Shown: one piece after another, positions 11,229 through 23,172 of the stretch
Layout of the letters: every line of letters begins with the position of its first letter
Position numbering within the stretch: the stretch's first letter is position 1
Made by a program: the position numbers and the translations under genes
NCBI GenBank assembly: GCA_032622095.1
Contig: CP136064.1
Location: 174,662,310-174,726,309, forward strand
Reading direction: 5' to 3'
Origin: Siphonodentalium dalli
Taxonomy: Eukaryota > Mollusca > Scaphopoda > Gadilida > Siphonodentaliidae
Length of the DNA: 64,000 nt
Notes under the pieces: generated by a model
Seen by the model: the letters and a program-made list of their open reading frames with translations, nothing else
Told to the model about the DNA's origin: nothing
The model's database searches: none

Positions 11229-12743
11229 AGAAATATGAGTGACATTTTAAAGTGCATTGTCGGAGGACATGCACTTGCCGTCATATATTCGTGAATGTTC
11301 CAAGGAGAAAATTTAATGCAGACTACATTTTGTATCAGAAATGAAAATATTTTAAATGTATGACTATGGCTCGTGCCAGCTGGCTCGACATATACATGTA
11401 TATCAAACACCAGTTGGACATGCCAGAGAAGCGCTAATGTTTTCAGGGCACGCGGGAACCATGTTGTATCAACATAGGTCAATAAATCTCACCCCAACAC
11501 AAGAGAGTAGATGGGCGCAAAGCGCCCAGGATGGTCGAAAAGATCGAGTGATCTTCTCCTTCACCCCACGGTTGTTGTTGGAGATATGGCACACAGAAAA
11601 TAGTCATGTCTGAACACGGCAAAAGCGGACACAATTGGATTAATGTTATCTCTTTGATTTAATTGAATGGATGGATTATTTGGGGAAGAGCCCACGAGCT
11701 TTAATATGGGGTGTGAGGGGTGACCCGGTGGGTCCCTTTAATATATGGTTGAGCTGAGCGTGTCATCTGGTGCGCTGAAAAAGGAGCGGGGGCCCGTGTT
11801 ATAATTTAAAAATATTGTTAGTTGTTTAAAAAAAAACAACCAACCGCAAGGCAGAGCGTGTGATTCAATGCACCATCATACCGCTATTCTGCTATAGCCA
11901 AATGCGCAGAGACAGTATGTTTTGTTTATTTCGTTGTTTCTGGATGGGCCGCCCTACATTCCGTGGCACGGGCGTAGGTGAAGACTCTGACAATTTTATG
12001 TGCAGAGTTATTTGCGTTCCGATAAGTGAAGTAAATCTGAAGATTATGTACAAGATAGACTTTAATTGTTGACGATGTGAATGGTTTTGTACAGAGATAT
12101 ATATGATTACATGATTACATTCAATAGATTTTTTTGGTTTTATATTTTTTTTGGTAATTTCTTTATTTTGTTAAAATTATGTATACATTTAGTTCATGTC
12201 AGTGTGTTCTTGGGCCGTGAGCCGTCCTGCTTCCGAAGAAATGTCAGAGCGGCAAGCGGGACGATCATATTTTGGTATATGTCGTTCCTAACTCGTTGAG
12301 AGCTATGACCACTTATGGGTCTGTAGTTCCTGCACCCCACCCCAAGCTAGTGCTGGGTCGGTTTTCAAGCCGGATCCCGCTTGGTTGGTGTTGTTAGGTG
12401 AGTGGAATGTGTATGACAGAGCGCTAGCTTCTGAAAGTGAATTTGTAATTATATTGGTGGCGGGCAGTGCCTGTTATAGAAATGATTGCGTCTTCCCCCA
12501 GTTTGAATGGGTTCCCAGGGCGCGGGCGTAAGTGAAATTATCTTCATGTTCTTGTTGTAGTTTATTGGTTGAAAAAATATGTACGATGGTAGACAATGGT
12601 ATATGTGGATGTATATATATATATACAGGGAATATTTTTTTTGGTTTTTGTGATTTTTTTTTTTGGGTTGTTTTTAATATATTTTGTAAAAATATTGAAT
12701 ATATATACACAATTTCTGTAAAGGAAGTGTTGTCAATTAAGTA

Positions 12744-13150
12744 GTGTTAGTTGATTTTGGAGGAGATAATTGTTCGACGGCTTATACTACGGCACGACAA
12801 GCGTATATTGCCGCCCGAGGACATTCATCAGCGCCCAAGGAGCCATCTAGGGCGTGAGCCCGATATCCTATGTTTTGATTTTGGTGTTAGTCAATATATA
12901 ATGGTGTACATGTTATCAATTTTTTTTTTTTGGCGAATGCCGGTATACAATGAGTGTTAGTTAGGTTTGTAGGAGATAATTATTCGATGACTTATACTAC
13001 GGCCACAAGCAGCGTATCTACACTGCCCGAGGACATTCATCAGCGCCCAAGGAGTCATCTAGGGCTTGCGCCCGCTAACCTATGTTTTGATTTTGGTGTT
13101 AGTCAATATAATAATATGCATATATTCAATAAATACAAGTTCAGTAATAA
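12744..13150. repeat. ~210-bp direct duplication in the LINE 3' region
   Basis: Two copies (starting 12744 and 12954) share GTGTTAGTT, GAGGAGATAAT, GAGGACATTCATCAGCGCCC and TATGTTTTGATTTTGGTGTT. A third start (GGTGTTAGGTGG) is at about 13153. Confidence 0.75.
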
Positions 13151-13156
13151 TAGGTG

Positions 13157-14520
13157 TTAGGTGGTTAGTCCTTGTTGAGGAGTAACTTTTAGATTTAGTT
13201 CGGTTATGAGACTGGAGTTACTGATACGGGTTAAAGTTAGGTCCGCCAGTTCTTGAAGCCTTTGTTTTATGTATGGGACGTCTGCAGTCAAATGAAGGGC
13301 AGAAATAGGTGTTGACCTTATTTCGAAAAGGGCTCTTCTAAGTGCTTCATTTTGGGCCCGCTGCATTCTGCATAGGTTTGTTTGACTGCATTTTGAAGTA
13401 ACTATTGCCCCGTATTCCATGACTGGGCGAATGAATTGTTTATATAATTTGATTAGGGTGCTTGGGTTTACCCCCCACCCCGTGCCCCGAAGTCTCGTTA
13501 GGAGTGCGGTTCTTTGTAAAGCTTTAGTTGAAATATACTTAATATGCTTGTTAAGTCTGAAGTTCTCATCTAGAGTGAATCCTAATAGAGTTGCTTCTTT
13601 ATTTTGTTTTATTGGTTCGTTAAATAGCGTGAGTTTTGGCTCTGATCTATGAGTTAGGTTCCCAAATACTACCAACTGTGTTTTATTTGCATTTAGTTTT
13701 ATTCTCCATTTGGAACACCATTTTTCAAGTTCTGTGAGTTGTTTTTGCAGTCTAAGTTCAATTAATTTATTTCCTTTTGCTAGTGTCCATATGCCCATGT
13801 CGTCTGCAAATTTTGAAGCTTGTACATTATGTGTAGACTCTAAAGGTATATTGTTTTCGTACATTAAAAAAAGGAGAGGACTTAAGACTGACCCCTGGGG
13901 GGTACCGGCTTTAAGGTTGACTGTTTCGGAAATTTCATCATTTATTTTAACCGCTATATTTCTGTGTGTTAAGAACGATGATAGAAGTCTAACTATTTTT
14001 TGTGGTAGTTCTGTGCGTGTTCTGAGTTTGTATCTGAGCCCATTGTGCCATACAGAATCAATAGCTTTTTCAACGTCGAGGAATATGGCCCCAGTTTCCC
14101 AGCGTCTGCTTATTGCCGTTCTAATATCTTCCGTTAATCGATATACATGTTCTATGCCCTCTTTCCCGCTCCTATAAGCCTGTTGATGTTTGTTGAAAAA
14201 ATTAATGCTCTCTAAATGAGTCTTTATACGTGTGCTAATAATCCTTTCAAAAAGTTTGCCTGTGCATTTTAATAAGCTGATGGGCCTATAGTTGGTTGGG
14301 ATAGTATGGTCCTTGCCGGGTTTAGGAATCATTGTCCCGATTGCAGTTTTCCATGTTTTGGGGAAGTAACCCAGTCTCAGGCATTTGTTATATAGGTTAG
14401 TAAGACGAATAAATAGCTCGTTCGGCGCCTGTCTAATTACGCCGTACGTGATATCATCGTCACCGGGTGCTTTGTTAGGTTTTCCCCGGTTCAGATTCCT
14501 TCTCACTTCTTCCTTTAATG
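13157..14520 (-). pseudogene. Non-LTR retrotransposon reverse transcriptase (Jockey-like), truncated
   Basis: About 454 codons stay open to a TAA at 13157-13159. RT motifs occur in order: RGKPNKAPGDDDITYGVI, NYRPISLLKCTGKLFERII, palm motif A as FLDVEKAIDSVWH, motif B GTPQGSVLSPLLF, and the catalytic FADD in KFADDMGIWT. The C-terminal part has a Jockey-type thumb with LGFTLDENFRLNKHI and RAQNEALRRALFE. Motif A carries Ile where the family usually has Phe (KAFDSVWH), and the motif B tail reads LMYENNIP where (Y/I)INDIP is usual. These changes and the missing 5' half suggest a dead copy, although the frame itself is intact. It is antisense to the uL18m gene but lies outside it. Confidence 0.85.
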
Positions 14521-14777
14521 AATGGATTCTCCTATTAAGTTATATAGGTAATATTGGAATGGTCCATTGTTCATCTGGAGGGATGTTCAGGAAATATCAG
14601 CAGATAGACATATATAGATAATACAATTGCAAAAGGATTAGGCAAACACCAAGTACACCCTGGTGAGAGTGGACACTTATTGTGGCGATATGGGTATGGT
14701 CGTTTTTTTTAGCTTATTATCTTATCATTTGCTAAGGGAATTACTCGTCAATGAGTATTTAGTATAGAATGGGTTAA
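14521..14777. mobile_element. TTAA-flanked MITE, family 1, left end lost
   Basis: Contains GGATTCTCC, ATTGGAATGGTCC and GGGATGTTCAGGAAATAT as in the intact copy, and ends GTATAGAATGGGTTAA at 14777. The left terminus is replaced by the LINE junction. Confidence 0.7.
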
Positions 14778-15036
14778 TTAATGGAAGTGAATGAAAACAG
14801 TTCAAAATGATTAATAATATAATATCAGCAGTATGTAAAAAAAATAACAATTATAGACTAGAAAATTTAAACAGCAAATTGAAAAATCCCTTAAATGTTG
14901 CAGACTGAAAGATAATTTTGCAGGAGACATGACGAAATAAAGATGGTCAGGCAGTGATAACGCCTGATAAACTGAAGGTCACACGTTAAATATGACAACT
15001 TTAAAGGTGGATTATCTCTTCTGCAACATTATTATA

Positions 15037-15455
15037 ATTTCCTGTGTATGAAATAATAAATATGAAGCGATAACCCCTGTCCGGAAATGCGTCTTATCAA
15101 TTAATATTGATTATATTTGGAATTTATTTTCGTATAAAATAACTTTGTGCCATTCAGTAATGGTCCCCGATATTAACGACCGTCATATTTATTTGCATTT
15201 TTTTCCCAGTTAATTTAATCATTAAAAATAAGCATATGATACACTCTAGGTCTTATCCACTTGATTCGCACTTAATTTTACAATAGATACAATCAATTGG
15301 ATACATTTTGTGGCTCTCATTCATTCGGAACACCATGTTGGAGGCCTCTATACAAAGAAGTGTCCCATTAATTGAATAAAATATCGAAATAAAATCAACA
15401 TTAATTGATAGAATCTTTTCCAACTCATACGTATTATTTCATACCCAGGAAACTA
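15037..15455. mobile_element. Inverted-repeat MITE, family TTTCCTGGGTATGAAATAAT, copy 1
   Basis: The left arm has TTTCCTGTGTATGAAATAAT and CAATTAATATTGATT; the right arm contains their complements, ATTATTTCATACCCAGGAAA and AACATTAATTGATAG. The interior is AT-rich with no coding capacity. A relative lies at 61437-61757. Confidence 0.65.
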
Positions 15456-15672
15456 CTAGTATCTAATATTTGTTATTTAAAGCGATAATCCATATTTAAT
15501 TATTATATGTGAACATGTATTAAAAAAATTTCAGTTGTCGACTAGAATTTGCCGATTATTTTTGTTTCCTGGTGATAACTTTAGTTTTAGTTATCTGAGC
15601 CCAATATGAATTTGAGAATACATTTGATGAATTTTTGTCTGTCATTGCATGATTAAGAAAAAGTAAACACAC

Positions 15673-16609
15673 GGGGGAGGAACTGCTACTCAAGAAATTG
15701 TGCCATTTCGGTAAATGCTAAGGTGAGCAGTCGAGGAGCTAGAGTGCACATTCAGCGATAAAAAAAAATTCGCGTCATTTTAAGATGGAAAACTCGCACA
15801 AATTATCATACAGCGACAACTGGGCGTCATCGGGAGGTAATTTTAATTATTTAGAAGTCAAGTTTAGAAAAATAGGCTAAGAATTAAAGTGCAATATAGG
15901 CGAGGAATTTCTCTATTGAATTAACATTGAAAAACATACACTAAATCAGAGGTCAAATGGCATGTTTAATTTAAACAGCAATGATAAGAATGGCAATACG
16001 ATCACGATATCGACTGATAGGGACAAACTTGAGATGATAAGTTGGATTTGAACCCTGAAAATGTCCATATGAAAAATGCTCCAATTCCCTTCTGATCACA
16101 TGCTACAATCTATGTTCACATCCGATAAATTCGCTGAGGTTCTTTCTCAATAAAATCTCGAAATATTCCCGTTTTAGATTTGTTTAGTGTAATTTCTTCG
16201 ATGCAACATATTAGTTCAAAGCGTGCCTATAGTCAACATTGGAAGTCGAATCATTTTCAGGAGTATGAAGCGTAGTCTATTAAATTTACTATCTACGCAC
16301 GGTAGAATTCTTTTTGTACTGTCCACCTGTCCTGTATAACACTGGATTAAATATTTATAAGCCATTGCACATGTAGATAATGATGCATCATTATAATCAT
16401 TGATTACAAAACTCAATGAAATCGATCTCTCCGATACCAGATTGTATTTTTATCACTCAGACTAAAGGCCTTATATGAAACTCAGCCTACATTTATCGCA
16501 GATCTGCTGGTGATAAAACTGTTATTCCTCAGTAACCGGAACCGTAGCATTTATCAGAACGGCACAATTTCTTGAGTAGCAGTGCACCCCCCCCCCCCCC
16601 ACCCCCCAC
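15673..16609. mobile_element. Inverted-repeat element with G/C-run termini (~0.94 kb)
   Basis: The left end has a G-run followed by CTGCTACTCAAGAAATTGTG and then AAATGCTA. The right end has TAGCATTTA, CACAATTTCTTGAGTAGCAG and a 14-C run. The arms are ~50 bp. An ORF starting in the C-run (16572-16994) is low-complexity at its start and judged spurious. Superfamily unassigned. Confidence 0.65.
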
Positions 16610-17029
16610 CTTGTATCATAGACAGTTGGAATCAAAGTTTGATGCAAAGGGTGTTCCCAAAATCAAATTTTTCATTTCTAATAAAGCCACCTTATTCGGG
16701 GGACATGTGGCCAAGCGTCCTCCTATTTTGATTACATGTAATGACATAGGGCGTAACATTTTAGATTTCAAGAACAACATTTTTGTGTATAAAAAATATT
16801 TTAGAGTACATCACCAGAAGATGAGAGTAACTTGTCTATGCTCTATTAATCAAAATTATTATAAATTGTTGATTCAATGTCTGCAAAAGAAACTGCTATA
16901 CCAAGACAATATTTTAGAAACTATCATACAATATAAAAATGCAATTATCACCCAAACACAAATTAGAAAAAAAAGTTTGCATATATGCTATTAATATATG
17001 TCATATACTGGTAAATCAAGCAATATGGA
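16610..17029. other. No recognised feature
   Basis: AT-rich; the open frame crossing it has no recognisable domain. Confidence 0.45.
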
Positions 17030-19563
17030 AACAAGAGGTGTGCACTCGTGTGCTAGCATACCCCCACCGTGGCAAATTCAACCCGCATTATCCGTAAACC
17101 CAACAAAAAAGATTTTTAACTTTAAAGAAAAATTTGGATTAATAATATCGATATGGTGTCGCAAGAAGCTTGTACAGAAAAAAAGACGGACGGACCCAAA
17201 ACTGTGGTAAAAATCATTGTTCCGAACCCATATTCGAAGAAACTTCCGGAAAATATCCTAACTTGATAGCATCCACAAAACAAAAATCCCAAAATTTTCT
17301 AAGTCAAAATAAGTCGAAAATGAAGTGTAATGTTAGGAAAAACAGTCCGAGCCAACCCTGAGCCGCATCATGTAGAGAGGGTGTTGTGAGAAGCATGTAT
17401 ACCAAAAATTATTGAAATCAGTTCATATTTGTTAAAGTTATTAAGTCGGACAGAATTTTCTAACTCAAAATAAGTCGAAAAGTAAGGCGTAACTTAAATG
17501 AAATTGTCAATGACACTGTAGCTCAACTTGGAAAGGGAATAATTTAATGTATTACAGTCAATGGAGCGATTAGGAATGTGGAAAGTTAAATGTCTAATAC
17601 TAGATTATAGACATGAAGAGAAAAGTAAAATCCAAGATGGCTGCTGATGGCCATGTTTTCGGCCGAATGACCCCAAAATGAGTCGTTCCCATCTACATGT
17701 CATCGTTAACATCCATGACAAATTTGATGACGATCAGACTAAAGGTACGACCTGTAGCCCATGCTAAAAAATTTAGTCATACAAAGAATAAAATCCAAGA
17801 TGGCTGCTGGCGGCCATGTTTTTTGGCCGAATGACCCCAAAATGACTCGTTCCCATCTACATGTCATTATTAACATTCATGACAAATTTTATGATGATCA
17901 GACTAAAGGTACAACCTGTAGCCCATGCTAAAGGATTTAGTCATACAAAGAGTAAAATCCAAGATGGCTGCTGGCGACCATGTTTTTTGGCCGAATGACC
18001 CAAAATTACTCGTTCCCATCTACATGTCATTGTTAATATCCATGACAAATTTTATGATGATCAGACTACAGGTACGACCTGCAGCCCGTGCTAAAGAATT
18101 TAGTCATACAAAGAGTAAAATCAAAGATGGCTGCTGGTGGCCATGTTTTTTGGCCGAATGACCCCAAAATTACTCGTTCTCATCTGCATGTCATTTTTAA
18201 CATCCATGACAAATTTTATGATGATCAGACTAAAGGTACGAGCTGTAGCCCGTGCTAAAGAATTTAGTCATACAAAGAGTAAAATCCACGATGGCTGCTG
18301 GCGGCCATGTTTTTTGGCCGAATGACCCCAAAATTACTCGTTCCCATCTACATGTCAATATTAACATCCATGACAAATTTCATGATGATCAGACGAACAG
18401 TACGACCTGTGGCCGTGCTAATGGATTAAATTTTGAAATCCAAGATGGCCGCTGGCAGCCATGTTTTTTGTCCGAATGACCCCAAAATGACTCGTTCCCA
18501 TCTACATGTCATTATTAACATTCATGACAAATTTTATGATGATCAAACTAAAGGTACGACCTGTAGCCCGTGCTAAAGGATTTAGTCATACAAAGAGTAC
18601 AATCAAAGATGGCTGCTGGTGGCCATGTTTTTTGGCCGAATGACCCCCAAATGACCTGTTCACATCTACATGTCAATATTATCATCCATGACAAATATCA
18701 TGATGATCAGACGAACAGTACGACCTGTGGCCCGTGCTAATGGATTAAATTTTGAAATCCAAGATGACCGCTGGCGGCCATGTTTTTTGTCCGAATGACC
18801 CCAAAATGACTCGTTCCCATCTACATTCCAATTTCAACAGCCATGACAAATTTTATGATGATCAGACTAAAGGTACGACCTGTAGCCCGTGCTAAAGGAT
18901 TTAGTCATACAAAGAGTAAAATCCAAGATGGCTGCTGGCGGCAATGTTTTTTGGCCGAATGACCCCAAAATTACTCGTTCCCATCTACATGTCATTATTA
19001 ACATTCTTGACAAATTTTATGATGATCAGACTAATAGTACGACCTGTAGCCCGTGCTAAAGAATTTAGTCATACAAAGAGTAAAATCCAAGATGGCTGCT
19101 GGCGGCCATGTTTTTGGGCCGAATGATTGAATTTTGAAATCAAAGATGGCCACTGGTGGCCATGTTTTTTTTCCGAATGACCCCAAAAATGTCTAAATGT
19201 TGATGTCAACAGCTATGACAAATTTCATAATGATCCGACCAAAGGTACTACCTGTAGCCTGCATTGTTGACACCTTACGTACACACACACTCACACACGG
19301 ACGACAAAGCCATGGCAATAGCTCAAACTTTACAAAGTAAAGTTGAGCTAAAAATGAAAGTCGGACCGCACCGCAATTAGCATCATGCGGAGAGGTGGTC
19401 CTAAGGAGATTGCATACAAAAAATTATTGAAATCGGTTCATAGTTGTTCGAGTTATGAGGTCGGATGGACGGACGGACACACGGAGGGAGAAAGTGTGAC
19501 GGATGGACGGACAGACAGACGCAGTCAATCCAGTATACCCCCCATTTTATATGGGGGTATAAT
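17030..19563 (+). mobile_element. AACAAGAG...GGGGGTATA array element, interrupted by a pearl-like element
   Basis: Starts AACAAGAGGTGTGCACTCG and ends in a hairpin whose stem is TATACCCCC / GGGGGTATA (19533-19561), preceded by GGACGGAC repeats. Matching internal units lie on both sides of the insertion: ACCAAAAATTATTGAAATC before 17498 and CAAAAAATTATTGAAATCGG after 19353. This shows the pearl-like element 17498-19352 inserted into an existing copy. Confidence 0.7.
17498..19352 (+). repeat. Pearl-like (Helentron-associated?) tandem array element A1
   Basis: The head ATGAAATTGTCAATGACACT then GTAGCTCAACTTGG is followed by about eleven ~153-165-bp units. Unit landmarks in order are AAGATGGCTGCTGGCGGCCA, TGTTTTTTGGCCGAATGACC, ACTCGTTCCCATCTACATGT, GACAAATTTTATGATGATCA and GGTACGACCTGTAGCCCG. 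The tail is ACGGACGACAAAGCCATGGC followed by the hairpin AGCTCAAACTTTAC-AA-GTAAAGTTGAGCT. The inverted AGCTCAACTT at the head and AAGTTGAGCT at the tail, and the hairpin near the 3' end, match the architecture of mollusc pearl/HINE elements. No protein coding; the assignment is inference. Confidence 0.75.
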
Positions 19564-19992
19564 GTATAATAAACCCTTCACTGTTCAAAACTACACACCT
19601 TACTCATAGTTAAATTTCACTCAGTTTTGAAATTGTACATGTGTTGTTAGACTGGCATCATGACGAAAATGTACATCAAGCAAAACATTACTGTTCATTA
19701 TTCATCTGACGCATACTCCCAACTGGGTGTAATTGTGCCAGGAGTGGACATAGCCATGTAATTGGCTGTCTTCCTGTCCATCCCATCATAATTATGTATC
19801 CTGGAAGTCCATTCCATAAACTCGTTGCTGACAGTAATAAAGAATTCATATAAGACGTAGTACCAGAAGGCGGTGGGTGTATATTGACAGTATCATTGCT
19901 GCGAAAATAATATGTATCTGATCCAGAATTTTCATGCCTTATAACATTATATAAATATGAGGGAGATACATGATAGAGCAGCTTTTCCACAC

Positions 19993-20247
19993 CAAGCCTT
20001 GAAATAGTGTGTCTGTCATTTGCAGAAAGAGGGCCCCAGAGGGTGAATTTAGTGATGATACCCCGCATAGCGTGCTAGTGTCACCAAATTCACCCTCTGG
20101 GAACCTCATTCTGCTGAGGTGTAAGCAGAATGAGGTCCCCAGAGGGTGAATTTGGTGATGCTAGCCTGCTATGCGGGGGTAGCATCACTAAATTCACCCT
20201 CTGGGGACCTCATTCTGCAAATGAGAGACACACTATTTCAAGGCTTG
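19993..20247. mobile_element. Four-fold palindromic foldback (CAGAATGAGGTCCCC family)
   Basis: The outer arms CAAGCCTTGAAATAGTGTGT and ACACACTATTTCAAGGCTTG are exact complements. Inside lie two successive ~95-bp palindromes, each with CCCAGAGGGTGAATTT and AAATTCACCCTCTGGG. So each half folds on itself and the halves fold on each other. It lies within the CR1/L2-like RT remnant. Confidence 0.8.
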
Positions 20248-20452
20248 TTCCCCACACTTGGACATCAACCAAAATTCCATTTTCATGGCGCGTGACTAAC
20301 AATAGTTTGGACCATTGGACAATTTTAAATATATCATCATTAATTAGATCAGCTGCATGCTCAGATCATTGTAGTAAGAAAGATTGAAGTGTCATCTGCA
20401 AACAGTTGGATATGGCAGTTAATATTCTCGACTATATCATTTATATAAACTA

Positions 20453-22639
20453 AAACAAGAGCACGACGTCGGGGCGTGGCATAATACACCCGTTTCTGGA
20501 GTAGAGTGGGGCATGTAGACATAACCCATATCTTAACTTGATCTGTATACCAAATTTGGTTCAGTTCACTCGATTCAATCTAAAGTTATCTGGAAATCGC
20601 ATATCAGGTAAAATCCAAGTCGAAAAAGGGGCATAACTCAGTCAAAATCATGCAGACGAAACCCATATTCGAACTTGATCTGTATTTTGGGGTGGTAAAC
20701 TAATATACCAAATTTGGTTCAGTTCACTTGATTCAATCTAAAGTTATCATCCGGAAACGACAAATCAGGTAAAATCTAAGTTGAATAAAAGGTCGGTAGA
20801 CCTCATGTCCGCCTCTAAGTGTCGGCTTGATACGACCGTTGTTTGCGCATAAAAACCTGTCTTTAGTGCTAGTAAACCTACATACCAAATTTAATTTCAT
20901 TCAGTACACATTTACTAAAGTTATCATCCGGAAACCTCAAATTGGCAAAAATTCTAAGTAAACAAGAGCTACACTGGGCGTGCAATATACGCCCTCTCTT
21001 GGGTCGGCGGAAACTGGTAAAAAAGGGGCATAACTCAAACTCAAATTTGAACTTGACCTGTGTTTTGGTGGGGGAAAGTAATATACCAAATTATCATTGA
21101 ATCCGATAAGCTCTAGTAAAGTTATCATCCGGACAACAAATTTCAGGGATTTTCTAAGTCAAATTACGTCAAATAAGGGGCATAACTCCGGTGAAAATTG
21201 GCGGACGGAACCCAAATTCGAACTTGAGCTGTCTTTTCTCCTAATAAACCCACATACCAAATTTAATTGAAATCGGTTCACTCTAACTAAAGTTATCATC
21301 CGGACAACAAATTTCAGGGATTTTCTAAGTCAAATTACGTAAAAAAAAGGGGCCATAACTCTCGCAAAAATTATCGGATTAAAACGAAATGTAATCCACA
21401 AAAAAACAGGTTTTGCGTATAAACATTCCAAAATCGAGTTATCATCCGGAAACCAAAAAACATAAGAAAAACTGAATTTTCTGAGTCGAAAAAGGGGCAT
21501 AACTCTGCCAAAAATGGTCGGACAGAACCCAAGTTCGAACTTGACCTGTGTTTTGGTGGGAGAAAGTAATATACCAAATTTGGATTCATTCCGATAAACT
21601 ATACTAAAGTTATCATCCGGACAACAAATTTCAAGGATTTTTTAATTCAAAAAACGTCAAATAAGGGGCATAACTCCGATGAAAATTGGCGGGCGGAACC
21701 CAAATTCGAACTTGAACTTACTTTTCGGCTAATAAACCCACATACCAAATTTTATTAAATTTGGTTGACTCCAACTAAAGTTATCATCCGGACAACAGGT
21801 TAACGGACTGACGCCCGCCCGCCCGGACGCCCGCCCGCCCGGACGGACAGACCAATACTATAATACGGCCTTTTTTTCAAAAGGGCGTATAAAAAGGGAC
21901 ATAACTCTGGTAAAAATTGGCGGGCGGAACCCGAATTCGAACTTGACCTGTGTTGTGCTGGGAGAAAGACACATACCAACTTTGGTTCAGATCAAATAAT
22001 CCAAACTGGAGTTATCGGTCGGAAACCAAAAATGTTAACAGACGGTCAAATTCTAAGTCGAAAAAGGGCCGTAACTCATGTTAAGAATAATTGGACGGAA
22101 CCCATATTCGAACTTGGCCTGTATCTTTAGCTGGGAAATACACATACCAACTTTGGTTCAGATCAAATAATCCAAACTGGAATTATCGGTCGGAAACCAA
22201 AAATGTTAACAGACGGTCAAATTCTAAGTCGAAAAAGGGGCATAACTCTGGTGAAAATTGGCGGACGGAACCAGAATTCGAACTTGACCTGTCTTTTCTG
22301 CTAGTAAACCCACATACCAAATTTAATTTAATTTAATTAACTAAAGTTATCATCCGGAAACCTCGGACGGACGGACGGACGCACAGGCTGATTATAATAG
22401 TCCTCCGAACCTGTTGGGTCGGCGGACAAAAAGGGGCATAACTTAGTCAAAATCATGCGGACGAAACCCATATTCGAACTTGATCTGTATTTTAGGGTGG
22501 TAAACTAACATACCAAATGTGGTTCAGTTCACTCGATTCAATCTAAAGTTATCATCCGGAAACCAAAAGCGGACGGACGATGGATGGACAACCCATTTAT
22601 ATGATACAACCGTTTTTTCTTCAAACGGGCGTATAAAAA
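20453..22639 (+). repeat. AACAAGAG array element(s), GGGGCATAACTC family
   Basis: Starts AACAAGAGCACGACGTCGG, with a second start-like AACAAGAGCTACACTGGGCG at ~20962, so it may be composite. About a dozen ~110-160-bp units contain AAAAGGGGCATAACTC, CGGAACCCAAATTCGAACTT, CATACCAAATTT and AAAGTTATCATCCGGA. GGACGGAC-type runs occur at 21800-21850 and 22363-22385. The ends are CCTTTTTTTCAAAAGGGCGTAT (near 21866) and AAACGGGCGTATAAAAAGG (near 22630). It splits the LINE reading frame at an A/T run. Confidence 0.75.
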
Positions 22640-22838
22640 GGAGCAGTCCAACTGTAGATCCTTGGGGTACATCAGCTCTTCAGGTTCCAGTGAGAATATT
22701 CACCAACTAAGATCACCCTTTTCATTCGTTGAGAAAGATACAACTTTATCAAGAGATCTATGATTCCATTCTTTTCTGATTTGTACAATAGGCCTTTATG
22801 CCACACTTTATCAAAAGCCTTACTAATGTCACAAGTCA

Positions 22839-23172
22839 TTTACCCTGTGCCAATGCATTCTCTTATATATGCGAGTCGACCATAGGTCGCCTCGCATATA
22901 TAAGAGAATGCATTGGCCTAACAATTTTTTACAATTTTAATAATTTTTTCTTGTATTCTTTAACAATTTTATAATTTCACCCATACAGAGCCCCAGACAA
23001 ACATGAGCAGACAACACTCTTCTATATGCTTCTATATATGTGTGGGGCTCCCTGCAGGGTAATGGATTTTTTTTTATTTTATGTCCTAAAAATTGTAAAA
23101 AACATTTATTTAAAAAAAATGAGAATTTTTTTTCGACTCGCATATATAAGAGAATGCATTGGCACAGGGTAA
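22839..23172. mobile_element. Inverted-repeat element built from the family-2 hairpin
   Basis: Left arm TACCCTGTGCCAATGCATTC and right arm GAATGCATTGGCACAGGGTA are perfect complements, extending ~40 bp through TTATATATGCGAGTCGA. The left arm is followed immediately by its own complement, forming a second hairpin at 22852-22918. The module matches 4402-4468. The interior is A/T-rich. It interrupts the 5' side of the CR1/L2-like RT remnant. Confidence 0.7.

Larger units (their letters stand above)
11504..14520 (-). mobile_element. 5'-truncated Jockey-like LINE, copy C
   Basis: The 3' end (ATCTACTC on minus) lies at 11504. The 3' untranslated part contains a duplicated ~210-bp segment, and the reverse transcriptase frame occupies 13157-14520. 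The 5' break is near 14520, where a family-1 TTAA MITE begins, so endonuclease and ORF1 are absent. Copies A and B in the uL18m intron are 3' fragments of this family. Confidence 0.85.
19740..22838 (-). pseudogene. CR1/L2-like LINE reverse transcriptase, broken by two insertions
   Basis: Three minus-strand pieces are colinear. 22640-22838 carries palm motif A as CDISKAFDKVWHKGLLY, then motif B as ADVPQGSTVGLLL (one frame change between). 20248-20452 carries YINDIVENINCHIQLFADD, the catalytic FADD, then a frameshift or stop and EHAADLINDDIFKIVQW. 19740-19992 carries the typical C-terminal end: SPSYLYNVIRHENSG, TSYMNSLLLSATSLWNGLP. Between pieces sit an array element (20453-22639) and a palindrome (19993-20247). 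The 5' half is missing beyond 22838, where another inverted-repeat element starts. RT type follows from the motifs; the exact clade is uncertain. Confidence 0.75.

Noticed and set aside
13419-14177. Plus-strand ORFs opposite the LINE RT
   Set aside because: Antisense shadows of the minus-strand reverse transcriptase frame.
16572-16994. 140-codon ORF
   Set aside because: Starts in a poly-C run coding Pro repeats and continues in AT-rich sequence without any domain.
17925-19126. Many 60-90-codon ORFs across the pearl-like arrays (also 30750, 36826, 41941, 43351, 56404, 57730-58205, 59133)
   Set aside because: They translate the repeat unit itself; the same words recur in every unit and frames break between units.
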